In this document: piece after piece, positions 36,995-50,009 of the stretch
Numbering within the stretch: position 1 is the stretch's first letter
Layout of the letters: the number at the start of each line of letters is the position of its first letter
Assembly (NCBI GenBank): GCA_030765055.1
Contig: CM060957.1
Coordinates: 197,901,835-197,965,834, forward strand
Length of the DNA: 64,000 bases
Origin: Mantis religiosa
Taxonomy: Eukaryota; Arthropoda; Insecta; Mantodea; Mantidae
Reading direction: 5' to 3'
Made by a program: the position numbers and the translations under genes
Notes under the pieces: generated by a model
Database searches by the model: none
What the model saw: only the letters and a program-made list of their open reading frames with translations
What the model was told of the DNA's origin: nothing

Positions 36995-38545
36995 ATAGAA
37001 TTGCAATGAGTAAGGAATCGTAATGTATTTCAAAGGAGAGAAATAAGTTTAAGAAAAGACAATGAAAATGTAAGTAAAAAGATAGATAATAACAATCAAA
37101 GTTTAAAAAAGATAGAAGAAAGGTTAGAAAATAAGGTTCAGAAGTTAGAGGCAGGACAAATAGAACAAGGAAAGAAGTTAGACAATCAACAACAGCTGTT
37201 AGAAAACTTCATGAAAGTTAGTCAGGAAATAAATAATGTAAGAAGCTGGTCAGGTAGCAAGACGATACAGGGAAAGATGTTAGTGAGGAGACAGAGAATG
37301 CTGAAAATAAGTTTTGAATCTAGTTAATGAAAGGTCAGATAATGAAAACAGAAAACTGAGGGAGGAAATAGCACAGAAATTAGACAAAGAAAGAGGAATG
37401 GCTAGAAAAGAGTTAGAAGAAACTAGAGGTATCAGAATGGGAAAATAGAATACAGAAGAGGAATTTGGAGGAAACCACAAGTGAAATGAATGAGGTAGCA
37501 ATAGAGATCATGGCAACAAAAGAAACGTTGAAAAGCATTCAAAATCGAGGGAGAAACGAAAGAGATATTAAAATATTTTGGGCAAGGGGCACAGATCCAT
37601 CAGAACAGGAGTAAGAAAGAGAGGAAAAGATATCGATGTCCAATACCTAAGCTAGATATGCAAAAATCATGGGGAAGCCTTTGTACATGTAAAAGTCTGC
37701 CAAATTCGCTTGTATTTCGTAAGTACGTTGTGGGATGATGAATTGCCTTGTAAATGGTGGGAACTTAAGCTAAAGTATCTAAAATTGCCATAAATTTTAA
37801 AATGAGAACAAACACAAACTTGTAAAAGTATAGGTTATAAACAGTCTAGTGTAAAATTTATAGGTTAAATATAAACAGTGCAGTGAAACTTAAAACTCAA
37901 GTGAAGGGGAAAAAACTAAATGAAAATCAGAACACTGAAAGACTTTTGAAAACAATATTTATATAGAATTCTCGAGAATTATTCGGAATTATTATTATTT
38001 ATATGTAAAAGAAAAAAAACAAATTAAAATAAAAACATTGAAAGACTTTCGAAAATAATGTTTATTATATAGAATCCGGAAGAAGAATTCAGAAATGTCT
38101 ATATAAAAAAGGTATTAATGTACAATGGTTTAAACATGGGAGTGTATAGTTATGAATTGTTCTAAGTGTAGTATTTTATGAATTTATATAAGTAGATCAG
38201 ACGGAGAGAGAGAGATGTAGATCAAAGTGTTTTCCATTTAGTGGTATTTAAAAGTTGCAAATTGCAGATCAGAGTGTTGCTAAATTTTAAATAAGTTATT
38301 GTTATGTAACCATGTGAACAAGTTTTATGAACTATGTATCTATCATGCAAAATTAACGTTTTGAAAGGATATTATAAAAAGAATTGGAAGTTGCTGACAA
38401 ATGGTCTAATACGTTGGATTCGGGCAAGACATATATTATTTTATCATGGGATAATAAAATATCTATGGGGGCATTTGATACCGAAATTAAGAATTGCGAT
38501 GAGTAAAGAATCGTAATGGATTTCAAAGGAATATTATATATTTGT
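36995..38545 (+). mobile_element. Possible retroelement relic with coiled-coil frame and direct repeats
   Basis: About 50 bases (GAATTGCRATGAGTAARGAA followed by TCGTAATG and ATTTCAAAGGA) recur at about 37000-37046 and 38492-38540. Between them 37030-37290 reads a heptad-like coiled coil (KKIDNNNQSLKKIEERLENK, then LEAGQIEQGKKLDNQQQLLE), resembling gag-like proteins. At 37920-38110 a roughly 103-bp unit is imperfectly tandem (AAYACTGAAAGACTTTYGAAAA). No RT or protease was found. The direct repeats could be LTR remnants, but this is uncertain. Confidence 0.35.
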
Positions 38546-41500
38546 TATGACACAAACAGGTGCAGTTGGTTGAGTTGTGTAACAAAAGACATGGGACAAA
38601 CCGAATTCTAAGGGTAGCACTTGACTTCGTTTGAATAGGTATGCTTTGGACCCTTAATAATGGCATGACAGGCTAATAATCACAATGGACAAAGTAGTCC
38701 CAAAGGGAATCTTTGTGTGCAAAGACAGGGCTTCAGAAGTGAAAGTTACACACCCACGCACAGCTGTGAGGACACTCAGTCCGTGTGGGGCCGATTAAGA
38801 AAGTCATCGCTTCTGTCTTGATTGAAGGCAGACCAGAAGTGATGAGAGAAGATATTTGTCGGTTCATATGTACGTGAAGAACGAATTAAGTTTTATCAAG
38901 GAATAAGTATTTCACATAGAGTAACTCTAAACAGTGATATTGGTAACCCTTGGTCGGCAACTTCGAGTTTGATGTAATGATAAAAAAGAAGCAGTCATTA
39001 AACCAGTTTGAAACGGGCATTCCAGTGTCATTAGAACCATCCTTACTCATACATATCCATGCATACCCTGAAATAAACCTCATTGCTCAACCCTGAGCTA
39101 CCCATATTATTCATTACAAACTGTAGCGTCAACATGGAACTGGGCGACACCCATTTTATTGCTTCATAGTGCTGGAACTCAAGTATAACAGCTGCCAACC
39201 TTTCATTGTGTTTCAGATCTAATTAAGTTTCGGCTACACCTATTTGTCATTTTGCAGTCGCAGCCTTGCTTATAAAAAGAATTCCTTGTCTATACTGTGA
39301 GGCTGACAGCCCTCAAGCCCTGAATTTGTTACCGTTGAGTTAGTGTCCTTGATGTCTGATCATACTCTTCAATGAGACTTGTTAACTGAGGCTTAGAGAC
39401 AAGCTGAGAAAGTTTCAGGTAGGTATAACAATTTATCACATGTGAACAGATGTTCTCTCCATTAGGTCGCACAGAGGACCAGCTGAAACGCGTGCTAACA
39501 AAAATTGCAGAATGTACGATGGTTAACTGTGCTGGTAAACTTGATTGTTGAAGAGCCTTTCACTGCCCACGTCACCAATGTCCAGACATCTTGCAAAACC
39601 ATATTAAAACTGCAAATGTGCAATTGTTGTAAGTAAGCTACATTTGCTGTTTGTGAAAATGAATATCCTGTTTGGTCACCATCATTCAGTAAATACAACT
39701 GTCAAAAGACCTTCAGTAAAAGCACTGTATCCGCTTATCTTATTTACTAGAAAAGGAAATATTAATAGCCTGGCGCACAGTGACATAACACAAATTGAGC
39801 ATTTAGGAGTTCCATATGATACGAAAGGTTAGCCAATTATATATGCAGATGTAAATTACCATTGCTGGCACCCATTTGTCATTTGCCAAAAAGGGACTGT
39901 GGTTCCCTCTTTCTGCTTGTCACAGTATTCAATCACATCATATGATTTCTTGCACCTGCCTAATGTGACAATGCTATCCAAAAGACATTGCATCTGAAGA
40001 GAATGTACCGAAACTGTCTCACCAGGTATGTGCAGTAGGCACATGTAAACTACACTTTGATGCCTTCCACGCTTTGCCATGTAGTAAACTTCGTAAGTGT
40101 AAGGCGTTTCACTGCTATGGCTAGATTCATTAATATTGTTACTTTTGCACCATTATGTCACTAACATATGCAGTTCCTATGCTACAAAAATTTACCAAGA
40201 CCACATGTTGTTTTTAGGAATGTGATGCTGCCCTTCAAACCATTAGGAAGTGGAATGAGATACAAGATATTTTCATGTAGACAACGGCATGAAAAAATCC
40301 CAGTCCATGTCAAAGGAACTTGGCTCGACAACTCAAGGTTAGTATCCCCCTAAGTACCCTTAGTTATACTCAGCTATGCATGCATTCTCTTATGAATAAA
40401 TTATTCCAGTATTATATTGGAGACAAACATAAGTCATAGAACAGTATCTCATTGGTTTGGCTATTGTCTGGAGGTGAGCTTATCCTCAATGGACAATATG
40501 AGCAAAAGAAGCGCTGCTGGCCATATCATGCAGATCAACTAATTTAAAATTGGAAGTATCACAAAAAATCATGGAAAGAAACTGGACCTTTGAGCTGACC
40601 AACATGGCCAGTTGAGTTGCGTTGAATCTTACATCACCTCTCAAAGGGTCAACATATTCAAATGTATGTACATTTAGCAAAGTACCTGTGGCACTAATAC
40701 TGGAAACACAGAAAAGCAGATGCATTTCAATATCTCATTAAGTGCATACGGGAAATTTGCCCTATGGTTTAATCAAAATTTTTAGTTTAGTTCTAGTTAC
40801 ACTTTGTCAGTGAAAACTTAACCAGTTTATTTACTGATTAGTATATAGACTGTTAATGTTGGCAACAAACAGTGATTGTGGGAACGTTGCCAGCAATGTA
40901 ACTTGTCTGCTACCAACATCGGCACATGCACAATAAGTGAATTTGGACTTAAGTTTCTTTTTAGTTCAAAATAATGGAGGTATTTCTTGGAGTAAATGGG
41001 TTTTACTTTTGTTTCAATAACCTAACTGTCCACTGAAGTCAGAAGATTCCAAAGTACTCACAAAGGCAAATTAGTGATCGAATGGCCTCATTGTCACCAG
41101 TTCAATTAATTTGGCCAGCAAGACAGTGAAAGATGAAAGGGTTTTGGGTGCAAAATTCAGGGATTACATTATTATGAAAATTATGGCTATGTTGTTGAAA
41201 TTGTAATGATTAAAAGTGAAACTAATTTCATATTAAGACATTGAGTCATTTTATTACAACTATGTATTTGGTATCATTCATGCCCCAAAAAATAAGGGCA
41301 CTAATAGAAATATAAGGCTTACACTCCCGATATTAGTTAATTTGTATTTTTATTTTATACTTAGAAATGTTTGAAAATGAAAAGAAGCTTCAGTTTATAT
41401 GTGCTCATATTAATATCTTGAAATCATAAGCAACTTAAATCATTTTATATTTTTCTACCAAGATATGAACTGGCCTCATTGCTACATATACCTGCTTATA

Positions 41501-44500
41501 CTAAACTGTTAGACCATGTGCAGTAGTTGGGACTTGATACGAAAGGTGACAATACAACAAAACTGAAAACATGCAACTGGTTATACCACTGTAAACCAGC
41601 CGTTGAAATGATTGACGTCCACATATTTTTAGAGGTGGCACGTGATCTTGCTCAGATGTGCGCAGGTGACATCATGCAAATCAGTAGTGGTGGTAACATC
41701 TTTCGCCAGCAGGCTGCTGATAAAGTTAGTGGGCAGTATTACATCATATGCCACATCTAAGAAACACTTCTGTAGATGCTCTGAGTCTGCTCACTTATTT
41801 TGTCATAGGATGTACATCATTTTACAAAAAATGAAAGTATGACATGATAAGCCAGGGTATCAATGTTTAAATGTATATACATGAATAATAATGACTTCCT
41901 ACATAAAGAAGTGTTATTCAAAGGCAACACCTGCTGGACAAACATTTGCAAGATGTAGAGGAAAAAGTTAGTTTCATGTCATATCTCTCCTATTTTGCCA
42001 CACTACATGTAGTTTCATATGAGTACCTTTATGAATTAGGGAACTGATGCTGAAGCCCACACCCAGCCTTTTAGGACATTTCTTACAGAAGAATCATGGC
42101 AAACCACACCATGCTGATGGTATTATGCATCTCAAATAAGTGCCAATCCAAGGCAGGAAGTCTCATCAGTTTGGCAACTGCATTTCCGCCCCCCCACCAA
42201 AAGAAATATCCTGATTCACGAGTTTAATTTCACAGGTCCTACAAGTATGCACTATTGTCTTTCTATTTCTTAGCTACACTTGGTGTAATAAGACCCTAAA
42301 TCAGTGATATGCATAAGGACAAATGTGTTAGTCATATGATGGGAACTCAGCAGATATGTTGCATAAAAAGTAAGTAGGGCAATTATGAAATATTGTTGGA
42401 ATGTTTCTTGTATATTCTTTATATCATGTTTTGCATAACTTTTTCCAAATTCCAACACTGGAGAGGCATATACAAGGTCTGATAGGACTTGCAGAAGTTG
42501 CAGTGTAATTGCAGGGCTGCTAACTTTGATAGCTGCATAAGTACTTGTTACCAACCTCTGTACCAGCACCCCAAGCATCTACTTTGCAAATATTTAAAAC
42601 TTCACATTCACTCAACATACACACCATTGTTAGAAAGGACTTGATATTCGGTCAGTTGGGTCTTGGCACATGCACATTGAGAATGCAAGTGACTGCCACC
42701 ATTAGACCAGGAATGTCATCAAATGGTGGTTTTTGGCTTGGAATGGGTTTACATTTGCTGTTGCTGCTAGCCAAAGCTATACAAGTTTTATCTGGCTGAA
42801 GGACCCAGAGAAAATCTTCACAAAAACTGTTCTATAAGAAATTATGGCTTTGTGAAGGAAAAATGTACCATGTGAATTACCTACCCTAATTTTTTTAAAT
42901 TTATGTAACCCACTAATAAACAGGTGCACCTGAAGTCTACCTTGAGCATACTCTGCACATAACATTCATTTTTATTCGTTATTTCCCGACCTCCCGATTG
43001 AGCAAGTATCACGTCATAGTTGACTGGTGAATATCTTGAAATCATAGTGCCCCCTATGGAGAAGTGCTAATTTTTGCGGAACATTAAGCAAATTACAGTA
43101 CTGAGTGGCTGTACTGGAAACTAATATAACCAGCTTCCCCTGGATACTAATACAGAGCACTGCGTCTTCATGGTTGAATGCTACTTTTGTACCGGCACTA
43201 AAATTGGCACGACATAAATATAAACAGCTGCATAGAGGTGTTTATGCAATGTTACCGAGCATTCAGACAAGTCCCTCGGAGCGTAATGTAAAAAGTGTCC
43301 AGGTACCGTCAAATTGTCATACTCTTATTTGCAACATAAACCTCTTACGTTTTATCAGTATATGATAAATTTTTTATCATTCCCATGCTTAATAAATGTC
43401 CATTAATGTTGGTATCCTTATGTATTAAAACCAATAGGTGCATCAAACATTCCCAAGATACAGGATCAGTTACTCCCAAGAGACACTGGATGCTATAAAG
43501 TGACTAGTCCCAATCTAGAAACAATGTTATGACAAAGGCCTCAAGCATACCTTCTCACAATACCGACGGTGTTTAAGGGGAAGAGAGAAAGGAATAAGAA
43601 AATTGACACATAAGACTATGTACTAGAGATATTTTGTTTCGACTTGGATAAAAGCTTTGTACATATTGTAACACTAATTTATTTTTCATTCCTAGAACAT
43701 GTTCTGCTACTTTTCTGGTTTGTAATGAAGTTACATTGTGAGGAAACTGTGGGTGATAGAAGAGAATTGATATCAAATCGAAATATTTCTATGTTATGTC
43801 ACAGGTTTACAATATGCATATATGTCTACTGTAACAGAAAAAGATATTCATTGTGAAGTGTTCGTTCATTAATCATTTTGTATATTCATGGTATACTTTT
43901 ATGGCTGCATAATTAGCTTTGCAGTGCATTGCAGTATATAGTGTTTATAAAAACAGTTATCTACGCACCAGGCGAAATTATGCACCCTTATATTATGCAG
44001 ACAGACCCACCTTTCAAATATATTAACCTGCCGGTAGAGGGAGGCCTCAAAAGCTGCTGTCACATAAAATATGATCTCAAGTCGCTAGGCAAATCGAATA
44101 TAAACTTGCTTCTTCGGCTTTGCTTTTGACGTCAAATTTGGTGTGGTAAAAATCATAGATAAAAATGAACATCGTGTATATATATACATAAAAGACAGCT
44201 AAGTAATTTAACAGGCAAAAGGTATTTGCAATATAAATCCATTCCAAAAAACACTGTACTCTTTTGCTGAATATTCCAAAGGTTTCTATACAATCTTTTG
44301 TCTACAGAAAAAATTCAGCACAAACCCTCATGCACCTACTGTTGTACAAGCACTTATAAAATGGATCACTTTCAAACTGAGTTCAAACAAAATGGCAGAT
44401 CTATGCCAAGGGATGGGGAATGGTTATGACTAACCAAAAGCACATCAAAATTCAAAATGGAGTTGCAGTCATCAATGAATCTTAAATACTTAAAAAAAGT

Positions 44501-47180
44501 TGGTACAAACAGCATTTATAGTTTGTATAGCAAACATAATAGCTTAAACCATGTTAATTATTGAAGATAAATGTCAATAGGAACTTGCAAAAATGTTGTA
44601 CATACTAATCAAAGTTACGAAGCAATGTCTAGTTCCACAACCTTGACTGGAACTGGGGTTTAAAAGGATAATCCATACAGGATGACAATGGTTAGTGGAA
44701 TTATGTTTTAGTCGCAGCAGTATTCTAAAGACAAGTGTTCAAATGCGAGTCATTCCTTTTACCCTACATTTCACTTCTTCAGACTCATAAGGTACTATAA
44801 CATATTTAAAATAAATTCCTTGAAACAAGTTACTTCCATGTTGAAGCAAATTGAGTCTAAGCATCTATATCAACAATATATATCAGCAATTAACTCCACC
44901 CATTCAACCAAGTTGAGGGTAAAATGTTAAGCATCCAAACACCTACATCATATTCTGGATTGATGTAACCTTCAGTGTTCTTTATGGAGTACTTCCCAAC
45001 TTCTTAGCCTTAGTTGTACTAACGCACACAGTGATGTATTGAAACAAATATATGGATAGCTGTTGCTCTATGGTGAAGAAACATGTAATGCATCAGAAGC
45101 AATTTCCAGGAATATCAACTACAAAGGTTTTTAAGAGCAGAAGGTGCTTCCATGAAATAGGTCAATAAAAACGGCACTTCCAGTACAGAAAACTCCAGTG
45201 ACTTCTAGAGACAATGAAGAATCTGTGCATAATGCAATATTATTGAAAATCTGCATACAAGTTCTATGGCCATAGCACAAGATATGGACATTAACCAGTC
45301 ATCACTGTTGCAAATATTGCACCACAATATTTCCCATCCCTACCATCTACACCAGGCTCTTATGACACAGCCATTAAGAATAAATGGCACTTTCGCAATG
45401 GTTATTGCAACATGTGGAAACTAACAGTTCCTAAGCAATGTGCTCTGCAACAAAGCCATGTTCCAAGTAACAGAACTGTGAACCAACAGAATATACACTA
45501 TGTAACGGAATGTCAGCATGTGTAAATTCTAGGCAATGTAACAGGAGCCTTTCTTTCCTAAGTTAACCTCACAGGACATAGATATCCTCTATTTCAAGAT
45601 GCTGCTGCAAGTGAAGTTGCTTCTAACAAATCTCAAATAAAATTAACTTGCCACACTCCCTACACTATATCCAATGGGAGAATAAAGTAAAGTATTACAC
45701 CGCATTCAGCAATGAGCTCCACCTCTTAGTATGTGGTTAGCATAGCATCTGCGCATACGCATGCAAACAGCAATACTGCCATCAGAGTTTAACTGCCATC
45801 TTTATTCCTACATCAACCAGTGCATTTTTTTGACTTTTGAGGGTCACTGTTCTTACTGTAATCCTTTATAATGTTAATTCCATACTATAACTTGAATGTT
45901 TTATTGAAAGCATGTAATGCCAGCAGCTTAACAAACTGCAGAACCAAATTGCATATTAAACGCAAACTTGGGACAAAGGGAAAAAAAAACATACATACCA
46001 TATAAATTCCATGTTAAATATACCCTAAGTCCTCACCAATGCCAAAAATTGCTTGTCAAAGCTGAATTATAATCTACAGAAAATGAAAATCATTAACATA
46101 TGTATAAGGTAAACAATAAAATATTTAAGAATTTATGCATACCAGTACCTAGTTATCACAATAACTGACAGCTTTTTGTTAAAACTTCAACTGTCACACG
46201 TGTATATGCATTGTACATACACACACACAGGGCAAAATAATTTGTCAATTTCACAATCCTCCAACAAGCTCCACAATATACCTACAATGTTTCTTAGATT
46301 GTGGAACAGATTCTTCATGCATACTTCACTGGCAGAGTACTTGAGGCAGCAAGATGTCAAAAATAGATTAGCCGATCCCTTTCAGAGTATTTGACAAAAA
46401 TATTTACCTTGGTATGTAGTACATCAGTTCAAACATGTAAATAAAATGCTAGATAATCTTATAAAATAGTCAATTTAGATAAGAGAAGACCAACTCGCAT
46501 CAACACATGCCTTTGGATTTAGCTTTTTCATAGAGAGCAATTCGCATGACAATCAAAGAGCCAGTTCTTTCCTTCTACAATTGTTTCATAACAAATGTCT
46601 TAGACAAGGTCTGAGCTCGCCTACAAACATTATGGCACATGTTCATTTTATTTTCAATGTTCAGTGTCCTTGATGGTCCAGTCAAGCTGAAATGCATCTT
46701 ACTGCACAACCACAAGGTATACACATAATGAATAAGGGTTATCCTAACTAACAGCAGCAAGAGCATGTGCTAGGAAGCAGTTGCCAAACCTGCTTCTCTA
46801 AAATTTGCAGACACCTGTTGCAAACTATTCCATCATGGCATATGCAATATAACCAATAAAGATAAGTATCTCAAAAAACCTCGCCTTGATAGAAATATAT
46901 CTTCTGCCTTGTAAGAAAAGCACAATCACAATTAACTTATAGTGACAAAACAGCCCTTCTACAAGGAACTTTAAAGACCACTGCCTTATACAGAACAGTG
47001 AAATTTATGCGGCTTCAGGAAAATAAGATTGCGCAACAGGATATATTTTGGCTTTAGTTAAACTGCAGAATGATGGCATACACAAATGGCAGATATTACG
47101 TCCTGGCTGGAACATTGTCAACAGTGAAAACATGCTTTCATTGAAAATACAAACACTACATAACTAGCAATACTGTAATA
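38546..47180. other. Long AT-rich intronic stretch
   Basis: Lies in H2A.Z intron 4. Only short open frames without recognisable domains. I found no transposase, RT or RNA gene here. Confidence 0.45.
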
Positions 47181-47361
47181 TGGTAGATGATTATCCGGGC
47201 TTGTAGGTTGTGGTCTAGTGGAAAATCTTCTTCCAGACGTTTCGTTTGAAACTGTCGAACATCCTCAGTGGCATGGCCATAACACTCATACTATCGGATA
47301 ATCATTATCTACCAAAATGACTCCGACCGTGAAAGCCTATGCACTACAATACTGTAATATG
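47168..47361 (-). mobile_element. 164-bp hammerhead-bearing retroelement with 15-bp TSD
   Basis: CAATACTGTAATATG occurs at 47168-47182 and again, identically, at 47347-47361. Between them lies a 164-bp element (47183-47346). It has imperfect inverted repeats (TGGTAGAT...GATTATCCG at the left, complement at 47295-47314) and a hammerhead motif on the minus strand (47233-47271). It has no coding capacity and no poly(A). Size, ribozyme and target duplication fit a small Penelope-related element or an animal retrozyme monomer. Confidence 0.75.
47233..47271 (-). ncRNA. Hammerhead ribozyme in the 164-bp element
   Basis: Minus strand: stem I CCA, core CTGAGGA (CUGANGA), weak stem II (GTT/AAC with an 11-base loop), core GAAA, stem III palindrome ACGT, cleavage after GTC, stem I TGG. 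All conserved core bases are present. Stem III has no loop, so cleavage would require a dimer or tandem transcript, as known for Penelope-type hammerheads. Confidence 0.7.
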
Positions 47362-48177
47362 TAAGAAAACTGGCAGTGTACAGTGTACGTTTAACCACTG
47401 AATTTAGCAGAGTTTCTTTAATGAACAAATCTTAACAAGACAGCAGTCGGTTTAATAATTGACAACTGACAACACAGGAAGCATGAGAAGCAGTTCACAA
47501 TGCAAGTCCAATGATTAATTTGAAAGAATTTAATCAGTTTGCACTCTTAATTACACTTTTTCACTCATTCCACTAACGAAAACTTTTCCCTGGATTCTCC
47601 TTGTACATTTTGTGTTACTTTCCTAAAACGGCCATCCTGGTAGAAGTTGCAGCCAAAAGGGAAAGCATAGCCAAAACATCTGAATAGGATCAACCTCAAT
47701 GTTGGCAAAATTAATTTTGCAACGTTTGCCAGTTATAGTTGGCAAATGTTTACCTAGTTGTCACTCAATCTGGTGCCTGCTTCACATATAAAAATGTTTC
47801 TGAATTGGGAGGATGGACAGGTCATTCACCCTGTCCAGGAAACATCTGAGCTTATAACATTTACTCTTCAGGAAACTTTCACAGCAATTGCACAAGTTCC
47901 CACATGAATAACTTTCCAGTTATACTTTGGAGTATAACAAACTCAGATTCAGTATCCACCTACCCTAAAAACGCTAATCTTACTCAAGCTTTAATAACGA
48001 TTAGCCATAAGAAACTGGCACCTTTCTTCACACATTTTGCTATAGGGATGGTAGATGTCTTCCCTAAGTTATCAACTCTTACCAAGGTATTCTGTCGTTC
48101 AACATACTTTTTAACCATAAATAAATTGTGCCCAAATAGTAAAGAATATCTGTAAAATGTATTCCTAAAGCACTCAC

Positions 48178-48307
48178 CTCCCCCTGGAATAGTTGCTTTG
48201 ATTAAGCTATCCAATTCCTTATCTCCTCTAATGGCAAGCTGAAGATGTCTGGGGGTGATACGCTTGACTTTCAGATCTTTTGAAGTATTTCCAGCCAACT
48301 CCAGCAC
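48178..48307 (-). CDS. H2A.Z: H2A.Z exon 4
   Basis: 130 bases on the minus strand between acceptor CCCAG and donor GTGAGT. Reads VLELAGNTSKDLKVKRITPR, HLQLAIRGDKELDSLIKATI, PGG plus one base. These are the end of alpha 2, loop 2, alpha 3 and the start of the docking region. Differences from the near-invariant family sequence: T for A in GNASKD, K for the first E in RGDEELD (an acidic-patch residue), and P for A in KATIAGGG. Confidence 0.93.
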
Positions 48308-48622
48308 CTGGGCACAAACATGACTTATATTGACAATATACAAATACTCGACTGCCCCCGTGCAAACTTATATGCCAACATTGAAAAAACTCCCGCCAAA
48401 TTTGACTCACAACGCAAGCCATAATTCCAAGCAACTTTATAAGACGTTGCAGAAGAATGACATCTTCAAATGAGTGTTTACAGGGCATTGTTGTTTCAAA
48501 GCCTACAAAAAAACAGGATCTCGTCAACATTTTAACTTTCCATTCCTCTGAATTCATAAAATGCTATTCCGCTGTTACAAGCGTAAGATAAGTATACAGC
48601 AGCCATTTTGCTTATTACTTAC

Positions 48623-48736
48623 CTCTGCTGTTAAATATTCCAAGATTGCCGCGCTATAAACTGCTGCTGTTGCTCCGACACGGCCATGGCTTGTGGTTTT
48701 AATTTTTAGGTGTCGGTGGATTCTTCCCACGGGAAA
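48623..48736 (-). CDS. H2A.Z: H2A.Z exon 3
   Basis: 114 bases, phase 0 at both ends; acceptor CTTTCAG, donor GTAAGT. Reads FPVGRIHRHLKIKTTSHGRV followed by GATAAVYSAAILEYLTAE, the alpha 1, loop 1 and alpha 2 region of the histone fold. KIKTTSH replaces the usual K(T/S)RTTSH. HGRVGATAAVYSAAILEYL distinguishes H2A.Z from canonical H2A. Confidence 0.95.
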
Positions 48737-48914
48737 CTGAAAGCAACATGAACCTGATTCAAACAAGGCCACAAACAATGCTTACACAACAACCCGGCTC
48801 TTCGTAATTCATTCAAAATTGTCACTTGCAGATTTACAAAAGCTATACTGCTATCTTAATACTTTAATTGAACCATACACGCTATGCAGTAAAAAGAAAA
48901 CCAGCGTAACTCAC

Positions 48915-48983
48915 CTGTAACCCGGCTCTGGCCGAACGTGATACTGCTTTTGCCTTGGCCTTTCCCGAGTCTTTCACACCAGC
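48915..48983 (-). CDS. H2A.Z: H2A.Z exon 2 (copy A)
   Basis: 69 bases, phase 0; acceptor TTTTAG, donor GTGAGT. Encodes AGVKDSGKAKAKAVSRSARA-GLQ, the basic N-terminal tail. The comparison with copy B suggests an ancestral AGGKDSG. It joins exon 3 in frame. An upstream coding exon consisting only of ATG (49128-49130, followed by GTGGGT) would complete the start. Confidence 0.85.
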
Positions 48984-49127
48984 CTAAAATTATCGAAAAA
49001 TAAGGTTAATTTTCAAGCTAGCGAGTTGAAACTTGCACAGTATATAGTTCAAATTATACTGATTAAGGATATGCTAAAATAAAATGCCGATGCTTAGTAT
49101 TTACCATAAAAACTTTACGATACCCAC

Positions 49128-49130
49128 CAT
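49128..49130 (-). CDS. H2A.Z: H2A.Z exon 1 (ATG only), copy A
   Basis: ATG followed by GTGGGT; splicing here is phase 0 and gives M-AGVKDSG. The alternative donor after ATGGTGGGTATC (GTAAAG) would also be in frame in copies A and B. This copy lies downstream of the PLE fragment, so it has lost its own promoter. Confidence 0.5.
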
Positions 49131-49199
49131 TCTGCAGCTACATGTACGACAAGTACCAAGCTAAGCTATGCCAAACCCGCCAAACAAAACCACAGGCAA

Positions 49200-49734
49200 T
49201 AACATTCTTTGTTTCAATTTGTGATTTTTCCATTATGACAGAGGCAACAAGATAGTCATAATGGAAAAATCAGATTATATTGAAAAAAATGGAAGAAATG
49301 CTAACTGAAAATGAATTTGAAATCATTAACAAAAATCCACTAAAAACTTGCATACAGTCATTTGAAAAAACAATAGCAAAATCAAGCATAATACCAAACA
49401 AATATACAGTTAAACCGGATAACCCAACCTTACTAGACTTTATGGCTTACCCAAAATACACAAACCATACATAACAATGAGACGTATAGTTAGCAGTATA
49501 AATTCACCAACATACAAACTTGCAAAGTGGCTAATAAACAAATTCAATTCATTTCCAAAATTCTACAGCCTAAGCATCAAAAACAAATATGAACTTGCAG
49601 AACACATTAAGAATACTGAACTAAAAGAAGAGGACACACTAGTCTCGTTTGATGTTAAATCACTGTTTCCCAGCACACCAGTTAATCTACTCCCAACGTT
49701 GATAGAAAAATGGCTCAAATCGCTTAGAATGGCA
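49200..49734 (+). mobile_element. Penelope-like fragment inside the H2A.Z 5' duplication
   Basis: A fragment of a PLE reverse transcriptase in plus orientation. It starts with the fold-back TGATTTTTCCATTATGACA against GTCATAATGGAAAAATCA, then ENEFEIINKNPLKTC, MRRIVSSINSPTYKLAKWL and VSFDVKSLFPSTPVN, ending at LKSLRMAS, where copy B of the H2A.Z segment begins. There is a frameshift near 49435 (TLLDFMAYPKYTNHT). It shares its 5' end with the element at 59441, so both derive from the same truncated form. Confidence 0.85.
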
Positions 49735-49796
49735 TCTTAATACTTTCATTGAACCATACACGCTATGCAGTAGAAAACAAAACCAACGTAACTCAC

Positions 49797-49865
49797 CTGT
49801 ACCCCGGCTCTGGCCGAACGTGATACTACTTTTGCCTTGGCCTTTCCCAAGTCTTTCCCAACAGC
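49797..49865 (-). CDS. H2A.Z: H2A.Z exon 2 (copy B)
   Basis: 69 bases with intact acceptor (TTTTAG) and donor (GTGAGT). Reads AVGKDLGKAKAKVVSRSARA-GVQ. It differs from copy A at several residues (V, L, V, V changes). As copies A and B are both phase 0 and 69 bases long, a transcript from the promoter at 50.1 kb could use either, or both in frame. Which one is used cannot be read from DNA. Confidence 0.55.
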
Positions 49866-50009
49866 CTAAAATTATCGAAAAATAAGGTTAATTTTCAAGC
49901 TAGCGAGTTGAAACTTGCACAGCATATAGTTCAAATTATACTGATTAAGGATATGCTAAAATAAAATGCCGATGGTTAGTATTTACCATAAAAACTTTAC
50001 GATACCCAC

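Larger units (their letters stand above)
32133..48177 (-). other. H2A.Z intron 4, about 16 kb
   Basis: Donor GTGAGT follows exon 4 at 48177 and acceptor TTTCAG precedes exon 5. The intron holds a SINE (35165-35295), a mariner relic, a gag-like coiled-coil relic, a 164-bp hammerhead element, and long AT-rich stretches (32133-35160, 38546-47180) in which I see no gene. Such a long intron in an H2A.Z gene fits a large, repeat-rich genome. Confidence 0.85.
48852..49199 (-). repeat. H2A.Z 5' end duplication, copy A
   Basis: About 348 bases holding exon 2, intron 1 and the ATG exon. They match 49733-50079 in the same orientation. The inner edges meet a Penelope-like fragment (49200-49734). Confidence 0.9.

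Noticed and set aside
48178..48983. Processed retrocopy of H2A.Z
   Set aside because: Consensus introns separate the exons, including a 16-kb one, so this is a gene or gene duplicate and not a retrocopy.
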